Positions 25,585-34,151 of a stretch of 64,000 nt of DNA are shown in pieces; the first letter of the stretch is position 1, and each line of letters begins with the position of its first letter. The position numbers were made by a program, and so were the translations under genes. The notes beneath the pieces were generated by a model that was not told the DNA's origin, made no database searches, and was given only the letters and a program-made list of their open reading frames with translations. Source of the DNA: Mycolicibacterium lacusdiani. GTDB lineage: Bacteria > Actinomycetota > Actinomycetes > Mycobacteriales > Mycobacteriaceae. The DNA is taken from contig NZ_JAKCFC010000007.1 of the NCBI RefSeq assembly GCF_021916785.1, positions 62,001 to 126,000 on the forward strand, in the 5' to 3' direction.

Positions 25585-26409
25585 ATGGCCGACACCTACG
25601 AATCCCTGACCGTCGACGTCGACGAGTACGTCGCCCGGGTCACCCTGACCGGCCCCGGCAAGGGCAACGCGATGGGCCCGGAGTTCTGGGCCGAACTGCC
25701 AACGGCGTTCGCCGCGCTGGACGCCGACCCGGACGTGCGCGCGATCGTGCTGACCGGGTCGGGCCGCAACTTCAGCTACGGGCTGGACCTGACGTCGATG
25801 GGCGGCACGCTCGCGCCGGTGCTCGCCGAGGGCGCGCTGGCCCGGCCTCGCGCCGAGTTCCACCGCGACCTGAAGAAGATGCAGGGCGCGATCACCGCTG
25901 TCGCGGACTGTCGTACGCCGGTCGTCGCCTCGGTGCACGGGTGGTGCATCGGCGGTGGCGTCGACCTCATCTCGGCGGTCGACATCCGCTACGCCAGCGC
26001 CGATGCCAAGTTCTCCGTGCGGGAGATCAAGCTGGCCATGGTCGCCGACGTCGGCTCGCTGGCCCGCCTGCCGCTGATTCTCAACGACGGCCACCTGCGC
26101 GAGCTGGCCCTCACTGGCAAGGACATCGACGCCGCACGGGCGGAGAAGATCGGCCTCGTCAACGACGTCTTCCCCGACGCCGAGGCGTCGCTGGCCGCCG
26201 CGCACCAGACCGCCCGCCAGATCGCGGCCAACCCGCCCCTGGTGGTGCAGGGCGTCAAGGACGTCCTCGACGAGCAGCGCACCGCGCAGGTCGCCGCCAG
26301 CCTGCGCTACGTCGCTGCGTGGAACTCGGCCTTCCTGCCGAGCAAGGACCTCACCGAGGGCATCACGGCGATGTTCGCCAAGCGTCCACCCGAGTTCACG
26401 GGCGAGTAG
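25585..26409 (+). CDS. echA21: Enoyl-CoA hydratase/isomerase family protein EchA21
   Basis: A 274-residue crotonase-fold enzyme. The oxyanion-hole blocks are NFSYGLDLTSM and CIGGGVDLISAVDIRYAS, and an acidic residue follows in KFSVREIKLAMVADVGSLARLP, resembling dienoyl-CoA isomerases. It acts on a CoA thioester in fatty-acid metabolism; the exact substrate is not shown by sequence. It corresponds to Rv3774 in neighbourhood. Confidence 0.88.
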   Translation: MADTYESLTVDVDEYVARVTLTGPGKGNAMGPEFWAELPTAFAALDADPDVRAIVLTGSGRNFSYGLDLTSMGGTLAPVLAEGALARPRAEFHRDLKKMQGAITAVADCRTPVVASVHGWCIGGGVDLISAVDIRYASADAKFSVREIKLAMVADVGSLARLPLILNDGHLRELALTGKDIDAARAEKIGLVNDVFPDAEASLAAAHQTARQIAANPPLVVQGVKDVLDEQRTAQVAASLRYVAAWNSAFLPSKDLTEGITAMFAKRPPEFTGE

Positions 26410-26441
26410 CCGAAACGCACGCATCGTGCTGTGCACACGCT

Positions 26442-26447
26442 TAGCAT
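26442..26447 (+). promoter_or_regulatory. Leaderless -10 box of the LLM-sulfotransferase operon
   Basis: TAGCAT, 6 nt before the GTG at 26454; the only promoter signal seen for the following four genes. Confidence 0.55.
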
Positions 26448-26453
26448 CACGGC

Positions 26454-27575
26454 GTGCAGGTACAGCCCGCCGCGTTCCTTCGAACCACGCTGCCCATCGA
26501 CCTCGACGCCCTGGCGCGGGTCGACGACGGCAGGTACCACTCGGTCTGGCTGCCCGACCACATGGTCAGCTTCTGGCCCGACACGATCTGGACGCCTGAG
26601 TTCACCGACCTCGCCGAGGCGTCGCCGTCCCCGCACCGCCACCTCGACGGCATGGCCGTCGCAGCCGCAGCGGCGGTCCTGACCCAGCGGGTCCCGCTCG
26701 CCACGAGTGTGGTCGACACCGTCCGGCGCCACCCCGTGATGCTGGCGCAATCCGCGCTGACGATCGACCACCTCGCCAAGGGCCGGTTCATCCTGGGCCT
26801 CGGCAGCGGCGAGACCGAGAACGTCGTGCCCTACGGTTTCGACTTCGCCGCGCCCGTCAGCCGTTTCGAAGAGGCACTTCGGGTGATCCGCCTGCTCTGG
26901 GAAGGCCAAGGGCCGGTCGACTTCTCGGGCCGGTTCTACCAACTCGAGCACGCCCGCCTCGACACCGAACCGTACGACGGACACTTTCCCGAGATATGGA
27001 TCGGGGCGAGCGGGCCCCGGATGCTCGAGATCACCGGCCGCTACGCCGACGGGTGGTGGCCGGCGGGCGCCTGGACGCCCGACCACTACGCCGAGATGCT
27101 GGGGGCCGTGCGTACGTCGGCCGAACGCGCGGGCCGCGACCCCATGGCGATCACGCCGTGCTTCATCCAGGTGTGTCTGATCGGCGACGACGACGAACTC
27201 GCCGAGATCGTCGCCGCTCCGCTGGTGCAGGCCTTCCTGCTGCAGGTGTCGGCGAAGACGTTGGCGGACTTCGGGTTCGAGCACCCCTGCGGCGACCAGT
27301 GGCGGGGCTTCCAGGACATCGACCCTGCCACCATGACTCGCGACCGCATCCTCGACTTCCTCGACCGGGTCGACCCGGCGGCCATCCTGGCCGTAGTGCC
27401 GCACGGATCGCCGCGTCGGGTCGCCGCCCGGATCAAGGAGTTCGTCGACGCCGGACTCCGCGTACCGAAGATCCTCGACTACGGCGCCATGGCCGGACGT
27501 CGCCATGCCGCTGCGTCGGCCGAACGCGTCCGCGCCACCGAGGATGCCCTGCTCGAACTGTGCGGGCAGTCATGA
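26454..27575 (+). CDS. LLM-class flavin/F420-dependent oxidoreductase
   Basis: A 373-residue luciferase-like TIM barrel. Family blocks: SVWLPDHMV, LATSVVDTVRRHPVMLAQSALTIDHLAKGRFILGLGSGE, PYGFDF, RFEEALRVIRLLW and PEIWIGASGPRMLEITGRYADGWWP. In mycobacteria most such enzymes use F420, but the cofactor is not decided by what I can see. First gene of a four-gene operon; the sulfotransferase start overlaps its stop by 4 nt. Confidence 0.88.
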   Translation: MQVQPAAFLRTTLPIDLDALARVDDGRYHSVWLPDHMVSFWPDTIWTPEFTDLAEASPSPHRHLDGMAVAAAAAVLTQRVPLATSVVDTVRRHPVMLAQSALTIDHLAKGRFILGLGSGETENVVPYGFDFAAPVSRFEEALRVIRLLWEGQGPVDFSGRFYQLEHARLDTEPYDGHFPEIWIGASGPRMLEITGRYADGWWPAGAWTPDHYAEMLGAVRTSAERAGRDPMAITPCFIQVCLIGDDDELAEIVAAPLVQAFLLQVSAKTLADFGFEHPCGDQWRGFQDIDPATMTRDRILDFLDRVDPAAILAVVPHGSPRRVAARIKEFVDAGLRVPKILDYGAMAGRRHAAASAERVRATEDALLELCGQS

Positions 27576-28741
27576 ACACCGCACTCGACGCCGCGGAGCT
27601 GCTGGCCGCCGCCCAGGCCGCCACGGGTCTCGCCGACTTCGACGATCCGACTCTGCCACAGCGCTTCTCGGTGGCCATCGATCACCTCAACGCCATCCCG
27701 ATGGACGACGACGGCAGGCGTCGCGCGGCCGAGACGTGCCACTGGCTGCTGACGTCGCGCCTTCGACTCTTCGGCGATCGCAGCCGACTGCCCATCGCCG
27801 ACGAGGTGATCGACCGCCCGATGTTCGCCACCGGCGAGCCGCGGTCGGGAACGACGCTCGCCCACGCGCTGATGGCCGCCGACCCGGAGTCCCGTGCCCT
27901 GCGCTTCTGGGAGGTGATGTACCCGTCACCGCCACCAGGGCTCGCGGATGCCGCTGACGAGCGTCGAGCCCGGGCCGACGACGACTGGCGCGAGATCAAC
28001 GCGAAGATGCCGAAGTGGTTGCACAGCCACCCCTACAACGACATGCTCGGCGACGGCCTGCCCGAGGACGAACGGACGTGGGCGTTCGACTTCCGGGTCA
28101 TGACGCCGACCGCGTGGTGGCGGGTGCCCATGCCGACCGTCGTCGGCGGTCTTCCCACCGACGCCGCAGCGCAGTACCGGATCCACCGCGCGATGCTGCA
28201 GCAGTTCCAGTTCGCCACGGCGCCCAAGCGGTGGGTGTGCAAGGGCTTCCACGGTTTTCGCCTCGCCGAGTTCTTCGAGGCCTACCCCGACGCCACCCTT
28301 CTGTGGCTGCACCGCGATCCGGTACAGGTCGCCGCATCGCGGACCATGATGATGGCCGACATCCTCGACGGCATCGTCGGACCGATTGACCTGCACGTCG
28401 AGGCCCGCAGGCATCTCGAGATGACCAGGGCGGGCGTCACCAACACGATGACCAATCCCCTGGTCGACGACCCGCGGATCCTGCACGTCCGCTACACCGA
28501 CTTCGTCGCCGATCCGGTCGGCACCGTCGAGCGGTTCTACGCCTTCAGCGACCGGACGCTCACCTCCGACGGCGAGGCGGCGATGCGCCACTACCTCGCC
28601 AACAACCGCGGCGACCGGCACGGCAAGTTCCGCTATTCCACCTCGCTGCTCACCGACATCGGGGAGGACCTCGCGGCACTGCACGAGGAGTTCCGGCCGT
28701 TCCGCGAGCGATTCGGCGTCCCAATCGAGAACCGTGGCTGA
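27572..28741 (+). CDS. PAPS-dependent sulfotransferase family protein
   Basis: A 389-residue protein of the Sulfotransfer_3 type. The 5'-phosphosulfate-binding loop is GEPRSGTT (residues 88-95). Later blocks, WVCKGFHGFRLAEFFEAYPDATLLWLHRDPVQVAAS and ILHVRYTDFVADPVGTVERFY, match the PAPS 3'-phosphate site. It would transfer sulfate to a hydroxyl, perhaps a glycolipid or phenol. Overlaps its neighbours by 4 nt (upstream) and 8 nt (downstream). Confidence 0.88.
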   Translation: MNTALDAAELLAAAQAATGLADFDDPTLPQRFSVAIDHLNAIPMDDDGRRRAAETCHWLLTSRLRLFGDRSRLPIADEVIDRPMFATGEPRSGTTLAHALMAADPESRALRFWEVMYPSPPPGLADAADERRARADDDWREINAKMPKWLHSHPYNDMLGDGLPEDERTWAFDFRVMTPTAWWRVPMPTVVGGLPTDAAAQYRIHRAMLQQFQFATAPKRWVCKGFHGFRLAEFFEAYPDATLLWLHRDPVQVAASRTMMMADILDGIVGPIDLHVEARRHLEMTRAGVTNTMTNPLVDDPRILHVRYTDFVADPVGTVERFYAFSDRTLTSDGEAAMRHYLANNRGDRHGKFRYSTSLLTDIGEDLAALHEEFRPFRERFGVPIENRG

Positions 28742-29501
28742 CGTCGGACGGCTCTCGGTGCACGGCGTCGGCATGCTCGGTGCCGCACCAGCCGAGTACG
28801 ACGCCTATTGGCAGACACTGGGTCTCGGCCGGGTGAGCCTGGTCGACGACCACCTCCGCGACCCCGCCCTGGTGCCGCTGATCGCCGACCGAGGGTACGT
28901 CGTCGACACCGTCTTCCACCTGTTCCGCACCGCGGAGGCACTCGACGCCGTCGTCGACGCCGCGGCGGCGATCGGCGCCCGGTGCGTGTACATGCTGACC
29001 GGCGGTCGCGACGGACTGACGTGGGAACAGGCCGCCGAGCGGTTCTGCGACGCGGTCGCGCCGTGCCGCGATCACGCCAGGAACGTGGGCGTCGCGCTGG
29101 CGATCGAGAACGCCTCCGCGCTGTACGCCGACATCCACATCGCCCACTCCCTGCGCGACACTGCGACGCTCGCCGAGATGGCCGATCTCGACGTCGTCGT
29201 CGACCTGTTCCACTGCTGGGCGGAGGCGGACCTGGCCACGCTGGTCGAGCGGGTCCTGCCGCGCACGCAGTCGATTCAGCTCAGCGACTACGTGCTGGGC
29301 GACCGATCGCTACCCGCCCGCGCCGTACCCGGTGACGGCGCGATCCCCATCGAACGATTCATTCGGCACGCCATCGAGAACGGCTACCGCCACGGGTTCG
29401 ACCTGGAACTCATCGGCCCACGCATCGACCGCGAGGGACCACTGGATGCGGCACGGCGCGCCTGCGTGACCGTGGCGGCCATGCTGGCGCGGATTGGCTG
29501 A
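28734..29501 (+). CDS. Xylose-isomerase-like TIM-barrel protein
   Basis: A 255-residue AP-endonuclease-2/sugar-phosphate isomerase-type barrel: FHLFRTAEALDAVVDAAAAIGARCVYMLTGG, VALAIENAS, VVDLFHCWAEAD, SIQLSDYVLGD, and ELIGPRI at the end. Acidic and His metal ligands are present in the expected strands. Isomerase, epimerase or dehydratase on a polyol-like substrate; exact role unknown. Its start overlaps the sulfotransferase stop by 8 nt. Confidence 0.82.
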   Translation: MADVGRLSVHGVGMLGAAPAEYDAYWQTLGLGRVSLVDDHLRDPALVPLIADRGYVVDTVFHLFRTAEALDAVVDAAAAIGARCVYMLTGGRDGLTWEQAAERFCDAVAPCRDHARNVGVALAIENASALYADIHIAHSLRDTATLAEMADLDVVVDLFHCWAEADLATLVERVLPRTQSIQLSDYVLGDRSLPARAVPGDGAIPIERFIRHAIENGYRHGFDLELIGPRIDREGPLDAARRACVTVAAMLARIG

Positions 29502-29508
29502 GGCGGCA

Positions 29509-30717
29509 ATGGCATTCGGCGACGGCGAGGACGACCAGGCACTGCGCGACGCCTGGGCGTCGTTCTGCGACCGCCTCAAGGAGGCAGGCGGGCAGGCGTT
29601 CAAGGACCGCAACCCGGCGTCGGGACCGCACCGCGCCGACGCCTTCCGGTTTCTCGCCCAAAACCTGGGGCAGGCCTTCGATCTCGGGCTCGAGTCCAAG
29701 GACCCCCGGTACCCGCTGTTGCACGCGTTCAGCCACCCGACCCGCAAGCTCGGCGGCGACTGCGGCGACTTCACCTACCACCAGGCCTGGATCGACGGGC
29801 GGTCGAGCTACCGCATCACCGGCACGCGGGGCACCGCCCCGTTCTTCAACGTCACGGTCCAGGGCGCCCGGCCCGACGGACCGGGTGTCCTGCACGAGCC
29901 GTTCGGTGACGTCCCCGAGGCCAACCTGACCGGCGATCGGCTGACGACGACGGCTGACGGCGAACTCGAGTTGTTCGTCGGCGGCCCGCAGCGCGACGCG
30001 AACTGGCTCCCCACCACGACTCAGTCGCGAAAGTTGTTCATCCGAGAGGGTTTCGACGACTGGAACGAGACGCCGGCGCGGCTGTCGATCGAACGCATCG
30101 ACATGGACGCCCCCAAACCGGTGCCCACTCCGGCGGCGATGGTCGACGCCATGGCGTGGGCAGGCGACTTCGTCACCGGCCTGATGCGGGACTGGCCGGA
30201 GTTCCCGTTCACCTACGGCGGCGTCGACGAACACCGGCCGAACGCGTTCCCCGCGCTCGAGTCCGCCGATGGCGACGAAAGGCGTGGCCGCGCAGCGACG
30301 AACATGCACTGGAGGCTCGGCCCTGACGAGGCACTGATCGTCGAGTTCGATGCTCACGACGGGCTGTGGATGCTGACGAACATGGGGCCGTTCTTCACCA
30401 GCATGGACTACCTCTACCGACCGGTGACCTACACGCCGAGCAGGACCGCGGTGGACGCGGACGGCAAGGTGCGGATCGTCCTCGCCCACGACGACCCCGG
30501 CGTGCACAATTGGATGGACAGCCAGCGCTTCGAACGCGGCAACCTGACCTACCGGCACATGCTGAGCGGCAATCCCGTGCCACTGCATACCCGCCTGGTC
30601 CACTCGACCGATCTCGACGCGGCCCTGCCCGCCGACACCGCGCGCGTCAGTCCCCGGGAGCGCGTCGCGCAGATGTGGCAGCGGTTTCACGGCATACGCC
30701 GGCGCTACGGGATGTAG
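29509..30717 (+). CDS. Conserved protein of unknown function in the LLM-sulfotransferase operon
   Basis: A 402-residue soluble protein. A helical N-terminus (about 1-70) is followed by a beta-rich domain (TYHQAWIDGRSSYRITGTRG; FFNVTVQG; LELFVGG) and a C-terminal domain with HWRLGPDEALIVEF and TYTPSRTAVDADGKVRIVLAHDDPGVHNWMD. It resembles DUF1214-type proteins, which are often annotated beside sulfotransferases, but I am not certain. The ATG has GAGGCGG just upstream; a TTG at 29494 would overlap the previous gene by 8 nt. No catalytic motif recognised. Confidence 0.75.
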   Translation: MAFGDGEDDQALRDAWASFCDRLKEAGGQAFKDRNPASGPHRADAFRFLAQNLGQAFDLGLESKDPRYPLLHAFSHPTRKLGGDCGDFTYHQAWIDGRSSYRITGTRGTAPFFNVTVQGARPDGPGVLHEPFGDVPEANLTGDRLTTTADGELELFVGGPQRDANWLPTTTQSRKLFIREGFDDWNETPARLSIERIDMDAPKPVPTPAAMVDAMAWAGDFVTGLMRDWPEFPFTYGGVDEHRPNAFPALESADGDERRGRAATNMHWRLGPDEALIVEFDAHDGLWMLTNMGPFFTSMDYLYRPVTYTPSRTAVDADGKVRIVLAHDDPGVHNWMDSQRFERGNLTYRHMLSGNPVPLHTRLVHSTDLDAALPADTARVSPRERVAQMWQRFHGIRRRYGM

Positions 30718-30858
30718 CCGTCATTCGCGGCATCCTGCCAGGGGATCGTCGGGTGACTCCCAGAATCGTTGTGCCACTGCTTATTCCCTGATATCGGCGA
30801 ATGTCTACTATCTCACTTCGAGGCGTGTTTCCAGACTCGACGCGGATCATCCGATTCC

Positions 30859-31965
30859 ATGACCAATACAACGCACCGCACCACCACCGAACCGCCCGCC
30901 CGCCATGGGACGGGCTCGCCGCGCATCGCCGGCACCGCCGTGGCCTTCACGCAGCACCGCCACACCCAGGACGACGTCGCACGCGAACTGATCGGCGTCG
31001 CCCCAACAGGTTTCGAACGCTTCGTGCGCACCAGCGGTGTCGACACCCGAAACCTCGCCTTGCCACTGTCGCGCTACCCCGAGCTGAACGGCTTCACCGC
31101 CGCGAACGACGCCTACATCGAGGTGGCGGTGGATCTGGGAACGCAGGCGGTGCGAGCGGCTCTCGACGCAGCACACGTCGACCCCCGCGAGGTCGACGCG
31201 ATCGTCTCGGTGTCGAGCACCGGCGTCGCGGTGCCCACCATCGACGCGCGACTGGCGTCGATGGTGGGACTGCGTCGAGACGTCAAGCGCATCCCCCTGT
31301 TCGGGCTCGGTTGCGTCGCAGGCGCGGCAGGCATGTCCCGCGTGCACGACTACCTCCGTGGCTATCCGAGCCACGTCGCCGTGCTGCTGTCGGTCGAACT
31401 GTGCTCGCTCACGCTGCAACGCGACGACTCCTCGATCCCCGCACTCATCGGGGTGTGTCTGTTCGGGGACGGGGCGGGTGCCGTCGTCGCCACGGGTGCA
31501 GACCGCGCTCCGACGTACGCGACCGCGCCGAGCGGCCCGGCCGTCCTCGCGACGCGCAGCGCACTGTTCCCCGGCACGGTGGACGTGATGGGTTGGAAGG
31601 TGGGCACCGGCGGCTTTGGGCTGGTGATGTCGCGCGACGTTCCCCGCATGGCCGACGATCACCTGCGTGGCGAGGTCGACCGGTTCCTCGCCGACCACGG
31701 TCTCACCACCGCCGACATCTCCACGTGGATCTGCCACCCCGGCGGACCCAAGGTGATCGACGCGATCCAGAACGCGATCGAGTTGCCGCCCGCGGCGCTC
31801 GCACACAGCAGGCAGTCCATGCGCGAACACGGCAACGTGTCGTCGGTGTCGGTGCTCGACGTGCTGGGGCGGACCTTGGCGCAGCCACCCGCGGCAGGCG
31901 ATCTCGGCGTCATGCTCGCGATGGGCCCGGGATTCAGCTTCGAACTCCTGCTCCTGAGCTGGTGA
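30859..31965 (+). CDS. Type III polyketide synthase
   Basis: A 368-residue chalcone-synthase-like homodimeric enzyme. The Cys-His-Asn triad is complete: Cys152 in GLGCVAGAAG, His293 in CHPGGPKVIDAI and Asn326 in HGNVSSVSVLDVL; the C-terminus has GPGFSFELLLL. It condenses malonyl-CoA onto an acyl-CoA starter, making alkylpyrones or alkylresorcinols in bacterial relatives. The downstream methyltransferase overlaps its stop by GTGA, the arrangement of the Streptomyces srsA-srsB pair. The start ATG follows a 141-bp intergenic region without a clear -10 box. Confidence 0.92.
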   Translation: MTNTTHRTTTEPPARHGTGSPRIAGTAVAFTQHRHTQDDVARELIGVAPTGFERFVRTSGVDTRNLALPLSRYPELNGFTAANDAYIEVAVDLGTQAVRAALDAAHVDPREVDAIVSVSSTGVAVPTIDARLASMVGLRRDVKRIPLFGLGCVAGAAGMSRVHDYLRGYPSHVAVLLSVELCSLTLQRDDSSIPALIGVCLFGDGAGAVVATGADRAPTYATAPSGPAVLATRSALFPGTVDVMGWKVGTGGFGLVMSRDVPRMADDHLRGEVDRFLADHGLTTADISTWICHPGGPKVIDAIQNAIELPPAALAHSRQSMREHGNVSSVSVLDVLGRTLAQPPAAGDLGVMLAMGPGFSFELLLLSW

Positions 31966-32474
31966 GCGCGACCGTGTACTACCTGTTCATCCTGGCCGTC
32001 GGCGCCGAACGGCTCGTCGAGCTGGTGGTGTCGAGGCGCAACACCGCGTGGTCGATCAGCAACGGCGGCAGGGAGTTCGGCCGTGGACACTACCCGGCCA
32101 TGGTGGCCATGCACGGGCTGCTGCTGGCCAGTTGCGTGATCGAGGTGGCCGTCGGGCACCGGCCGTTCGTCGGTTGGCTGGGGTGGCCGATGGTGGCCCT
32201 CGTCGCGCTCAGCACCGCGACGCGGTGGTGGTGCGTCGCCACGCTCGGCAAGCACTGGAACCCACGGATCATCGTCATCCCCGGCGCTCCACTCGTCGCA
32301 CGCGGACCGTACCGCTGGCTGCACCACCCGAACTACACCGCAGTCGCCATGGAGGTCGCGGCCCTGCCGCTGGTGCACTCCGCGTGGGTCACCGCGATCG
32401 TGTTCAGCGCGGCCAACGCCGCCATGCTGAACGTGCGCATCCGCACGGAGAACACCGCGCTGGGGTACGCCTGA
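31962..32474 (+). CDS. Isoprenylcysteine carboxyl methyltransferase-family membrane protein
   Basis: A 170-residue membrane protein with four to five hydrophobic segments and the ICMT SAM-binding signature: GPYRWLHHPNYTAVAMEVAALPL, then an RIRTENTAL helix. In Streptomyces the equivalent neighbour of the type III PKS (SrsB) O-methylates alkylresorcinol. GTG start, 4-nt overlap with the PKS, so the product is probably the PKS lipid. Confidence 0.88.
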   Translation: MSATVYYLFILAVGAERLVELVVSRRNTAWSISNGGREFGRGHYPAMVAMHGLLLASCVIEVAVGHRPFVGWLGWPMVALVALSTATRWWCVATLGKHWNPRIIVIPGAPLVARGPYRWLHHPNYTAVAMEVAALPLVHSAWVTAIVFSAANAAMLNVRIRTENTALGYA

Positions 32475-32501
32475 CGGCGTGCGACGGTTTGGGAGGACTG
32501 G

Positions 32502-32588
32502 CGGTGGCGGAGGGATTTGAACCCCCGGTCGGTGTTAGCCGACTCTCGCTTTCAAGGCGAGTGCAATAGGCCGCTCTGCCACGCCACC
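32502..32588 (-). tRNA. tRNA-Ser(TGA)
   Basis: Acceptor GGTGGCG/CGCCACC, class II variable arm, anticodon loop CTTGAAA (TGA, reads UCA), T-arm GGTTCAAATCC. CCA encoded (TGG at 32499-32501). Confidence 0.95.
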
Positions 32589-32607
32589 GTGGGACAGCCT
32601 AAGGCCT

Positions 32608-33120
32608 TCAGACCCGACCCATCCTGGCGGGCGGCGCGGCATCGCGCAGTCCGGCGCCGATGCGTCGGCAGTTCTCCCCCATGGCGGCGATCTGCGTCCG
32701 GGACAACCTGCCGAGGAAGTGGGTGCGCACCCCGTCCCCGTAGGTGACCAACGCGTCCTTCAGCAGTGCCCGGCCCTCGGGCGTGATGGTGGCCAGCACG
32801 CCGCGGCCGTCGTCCGGACTCGAACAGCGACCGACCAGGCTCTGCGATTCGAGCCGGTGAATCTGACGGGTGACCCGGCTGGGCAACGACATCAGTTCCT
32901 CGGCGAGATCCCCCATCCGCGCTGAGCCCGTCGGTGACCTGTCGAGCAGGTCGAGTAGTCGCACGTCGTTGAGCGTCAGGTGGTGCGATTCCACCAGTTG
33001 TTTGTTCAACGTGGCGTACAGCCGCAACGCGGCATCTAGAAAGTTTTGCCAAGATCGTTCCTCGGCAATGTCGAGCCCAGGCATGGCGCTCGCGGTTCGC
33101 CCTGCAATCATCCCCTCCAT
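32608..33120 (-). CDS. MarR-family transcriptional regulator
   Basis: A 170-residue winged-helix protein: N-terminal dimerisation helix, recognition helix around GDLAEELMSLPSRVTRQIHRLESQSLVGR, wing SSPDDGRGVLATITPEG, and C-terminal helices. The ATG at 33120 was chosen over one 9 nt inside because a TACTAT box lies 6 nt upstream, fitting leaderless expression. It is divergent from the quinone-oxidoreductase-like gene with their promoters about 20 bp apart, so it probably regulates both. Confidence 0.88.
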   Translation of the reverse strand: MEGMIAGRTASAMPGLDIAEERSWQNFLDAALRLYATLNKQLVESHHLTLNDVRLLDLLDRSPTGSARMGDLAEELMSLPSRVTRQIHRLESQSLVGRCSSPDDGRGVLATITPEGRALLKDALVTYGDGVRTHFLGRLSRTQIAAMGENCRRIGAGLRDAAPPARMGRV

Positions 33121-33126
33121 GGCGTC

Positions 33127-33132
33127 ATAGTA
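33127..33132 (-). promoter_or_regulatory. Leaderless -10 box of the MarR gene
   Basis: TACTAT on the minus strand, 6 nt before the ATG at 33120. Confidence 0.55.
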
Positions 33133-33152
33133 GAACTCTCGACCGCAAGTAG

Positions 33153-33158
33153 TAGCGT
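33153..33158 (+). promoter_or_regulatory. Leaderless -10 box of the quinone-oxidoreductase gene
   Basis: TAGCGT, 7 nt before the ATG at 33166. It lies 20 bp from the divergent -10 box of the MarR gene. Confidence 0.55.
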
Positions 33159-33165
33159 TATTGAC

Positions 33166-34149
33166 ATGCGTGCTATCCCTGCTGTCTCGGCCGACGATCT
33201 GCGCTGGGTGGAGGTGCCGGACGTCGCAGCTCAGCCTGGTGAAGTGATCATCGAAGTGGTGACCGCAGGGGTGAACCGAGCCGATGTCCTGCAGGCGGCG
33301 GGCAACTATCCGCCGCCGCCCGGCGCGAGCGACGTCATGGGGCTGGAGGTGTCCGGGCGGATCGCCGAGATCGGTGAGAACGTTGCCACGTGGTCGGTCG
33401 GCGACGAGGTGTGCGCTTTGCTGGCAGGCGGCGGCTACGCCGAGCGGGTCGCCGTTCCCGCGGCGCAGGTAATGCCCGTGCCCGACGGTGTCGACTTGCA
33501 CAGCGCGGCGGCCCTGCCCGAGGTGGCGTGCACCGTCTGGTCCAACCTCGTGATGACCGCCGGCCTGACCGAGGGCCACCTCCTGCTCGTCCACGGCGGC
33601 GCGAGCGGCATCGGCACCCACGCGATCCAGGTGGCCCGCGCGCTCGGCTGCCGCGTCGCCGTCACGGCGGGTTCGGCGGAGAAGCTCGCGTTCTGCGGGG
33701 AACTCGGTGCCGACGTCGCGATCAACTATCGCGAGGACGACTTCGTCGAGGCGATCAAGCGCGAGCCCGACAGCCAGGGGGCCGACGTGATCCTCGACAT
33801 CATGGGCGCCTCCTACCTCGACCGGAACGTCGATGCGCTCGCTCCGGACGGGCGCCTCGTCGTCATCGGATTCCAGGGTGGCGTGAAGGCCGAACTCAAC
33901 ATCGGCAAGCTCCTCGCCAAACGGGCAGGCGTCATCGCGACGGCGCTGCGCTCACGGCCGCTGGACGGCCCATCCGGCAAGGGCGCGATCGTCGACGAGG
34001 TGGTGGCCAACGTGTGGCCGATGATCGCCGCGGGCAAGGTGCGCCCGATCGTCGGAGCCGAGCTGCCGATCACCGAGGCCGCTGCGGCCCACCGCATGCT
34101 GACGGCCGGCGAAGTGACCGGGAAAGTGCTGCTGCGCGTACGGGATTGA
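33166..34149 (+). CDS. NAD(P)H:quinone oxidoreductase, zinc-independent MDR family
   Basis: A 327-residue medium-chain reductase of the QOR/PIG3 type. GVNRADVLQAAGNYPPPPG is the substrate-loop signature, and GGASGIG (144-150) is the NADPH site; Cys/His zinc ligands are absent as expected. It reduces quinones or activated enones. It sits in the place of Rv3777. Divergent from, and probably controlled by, the MarR regulator. Confidence 0.9.
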   Translation: MRAIPAVSADDLRWVEVPDVAAQPGEVIIEVVTAGVNRADVLQAAGNYPPPPGASDVMGLEVSGRIAEIGENVATWSVGDEVCALLAGGGYAERVAVPAAQVMPVPDGVDLHSAAALPEVACTVWSNLVMTAGLTEGHLLLVHGGASGIGTHAIQVARALGCRVAVTAGSAEKLAFCGELGADVAINYREDDFVEAIKREPDSQGADVILDIMGASYLDRNVDALAPDGRLVVIGFQGGVKAELNIGKLLAKRAGVIATALRSRPLDGPSGKGAIVDEVVANVWPMIAAGKVRPIVGAELPITEAAAAHRMLTAGEVTGKVLLRVRD

Positions 34150-34151
34150 CG

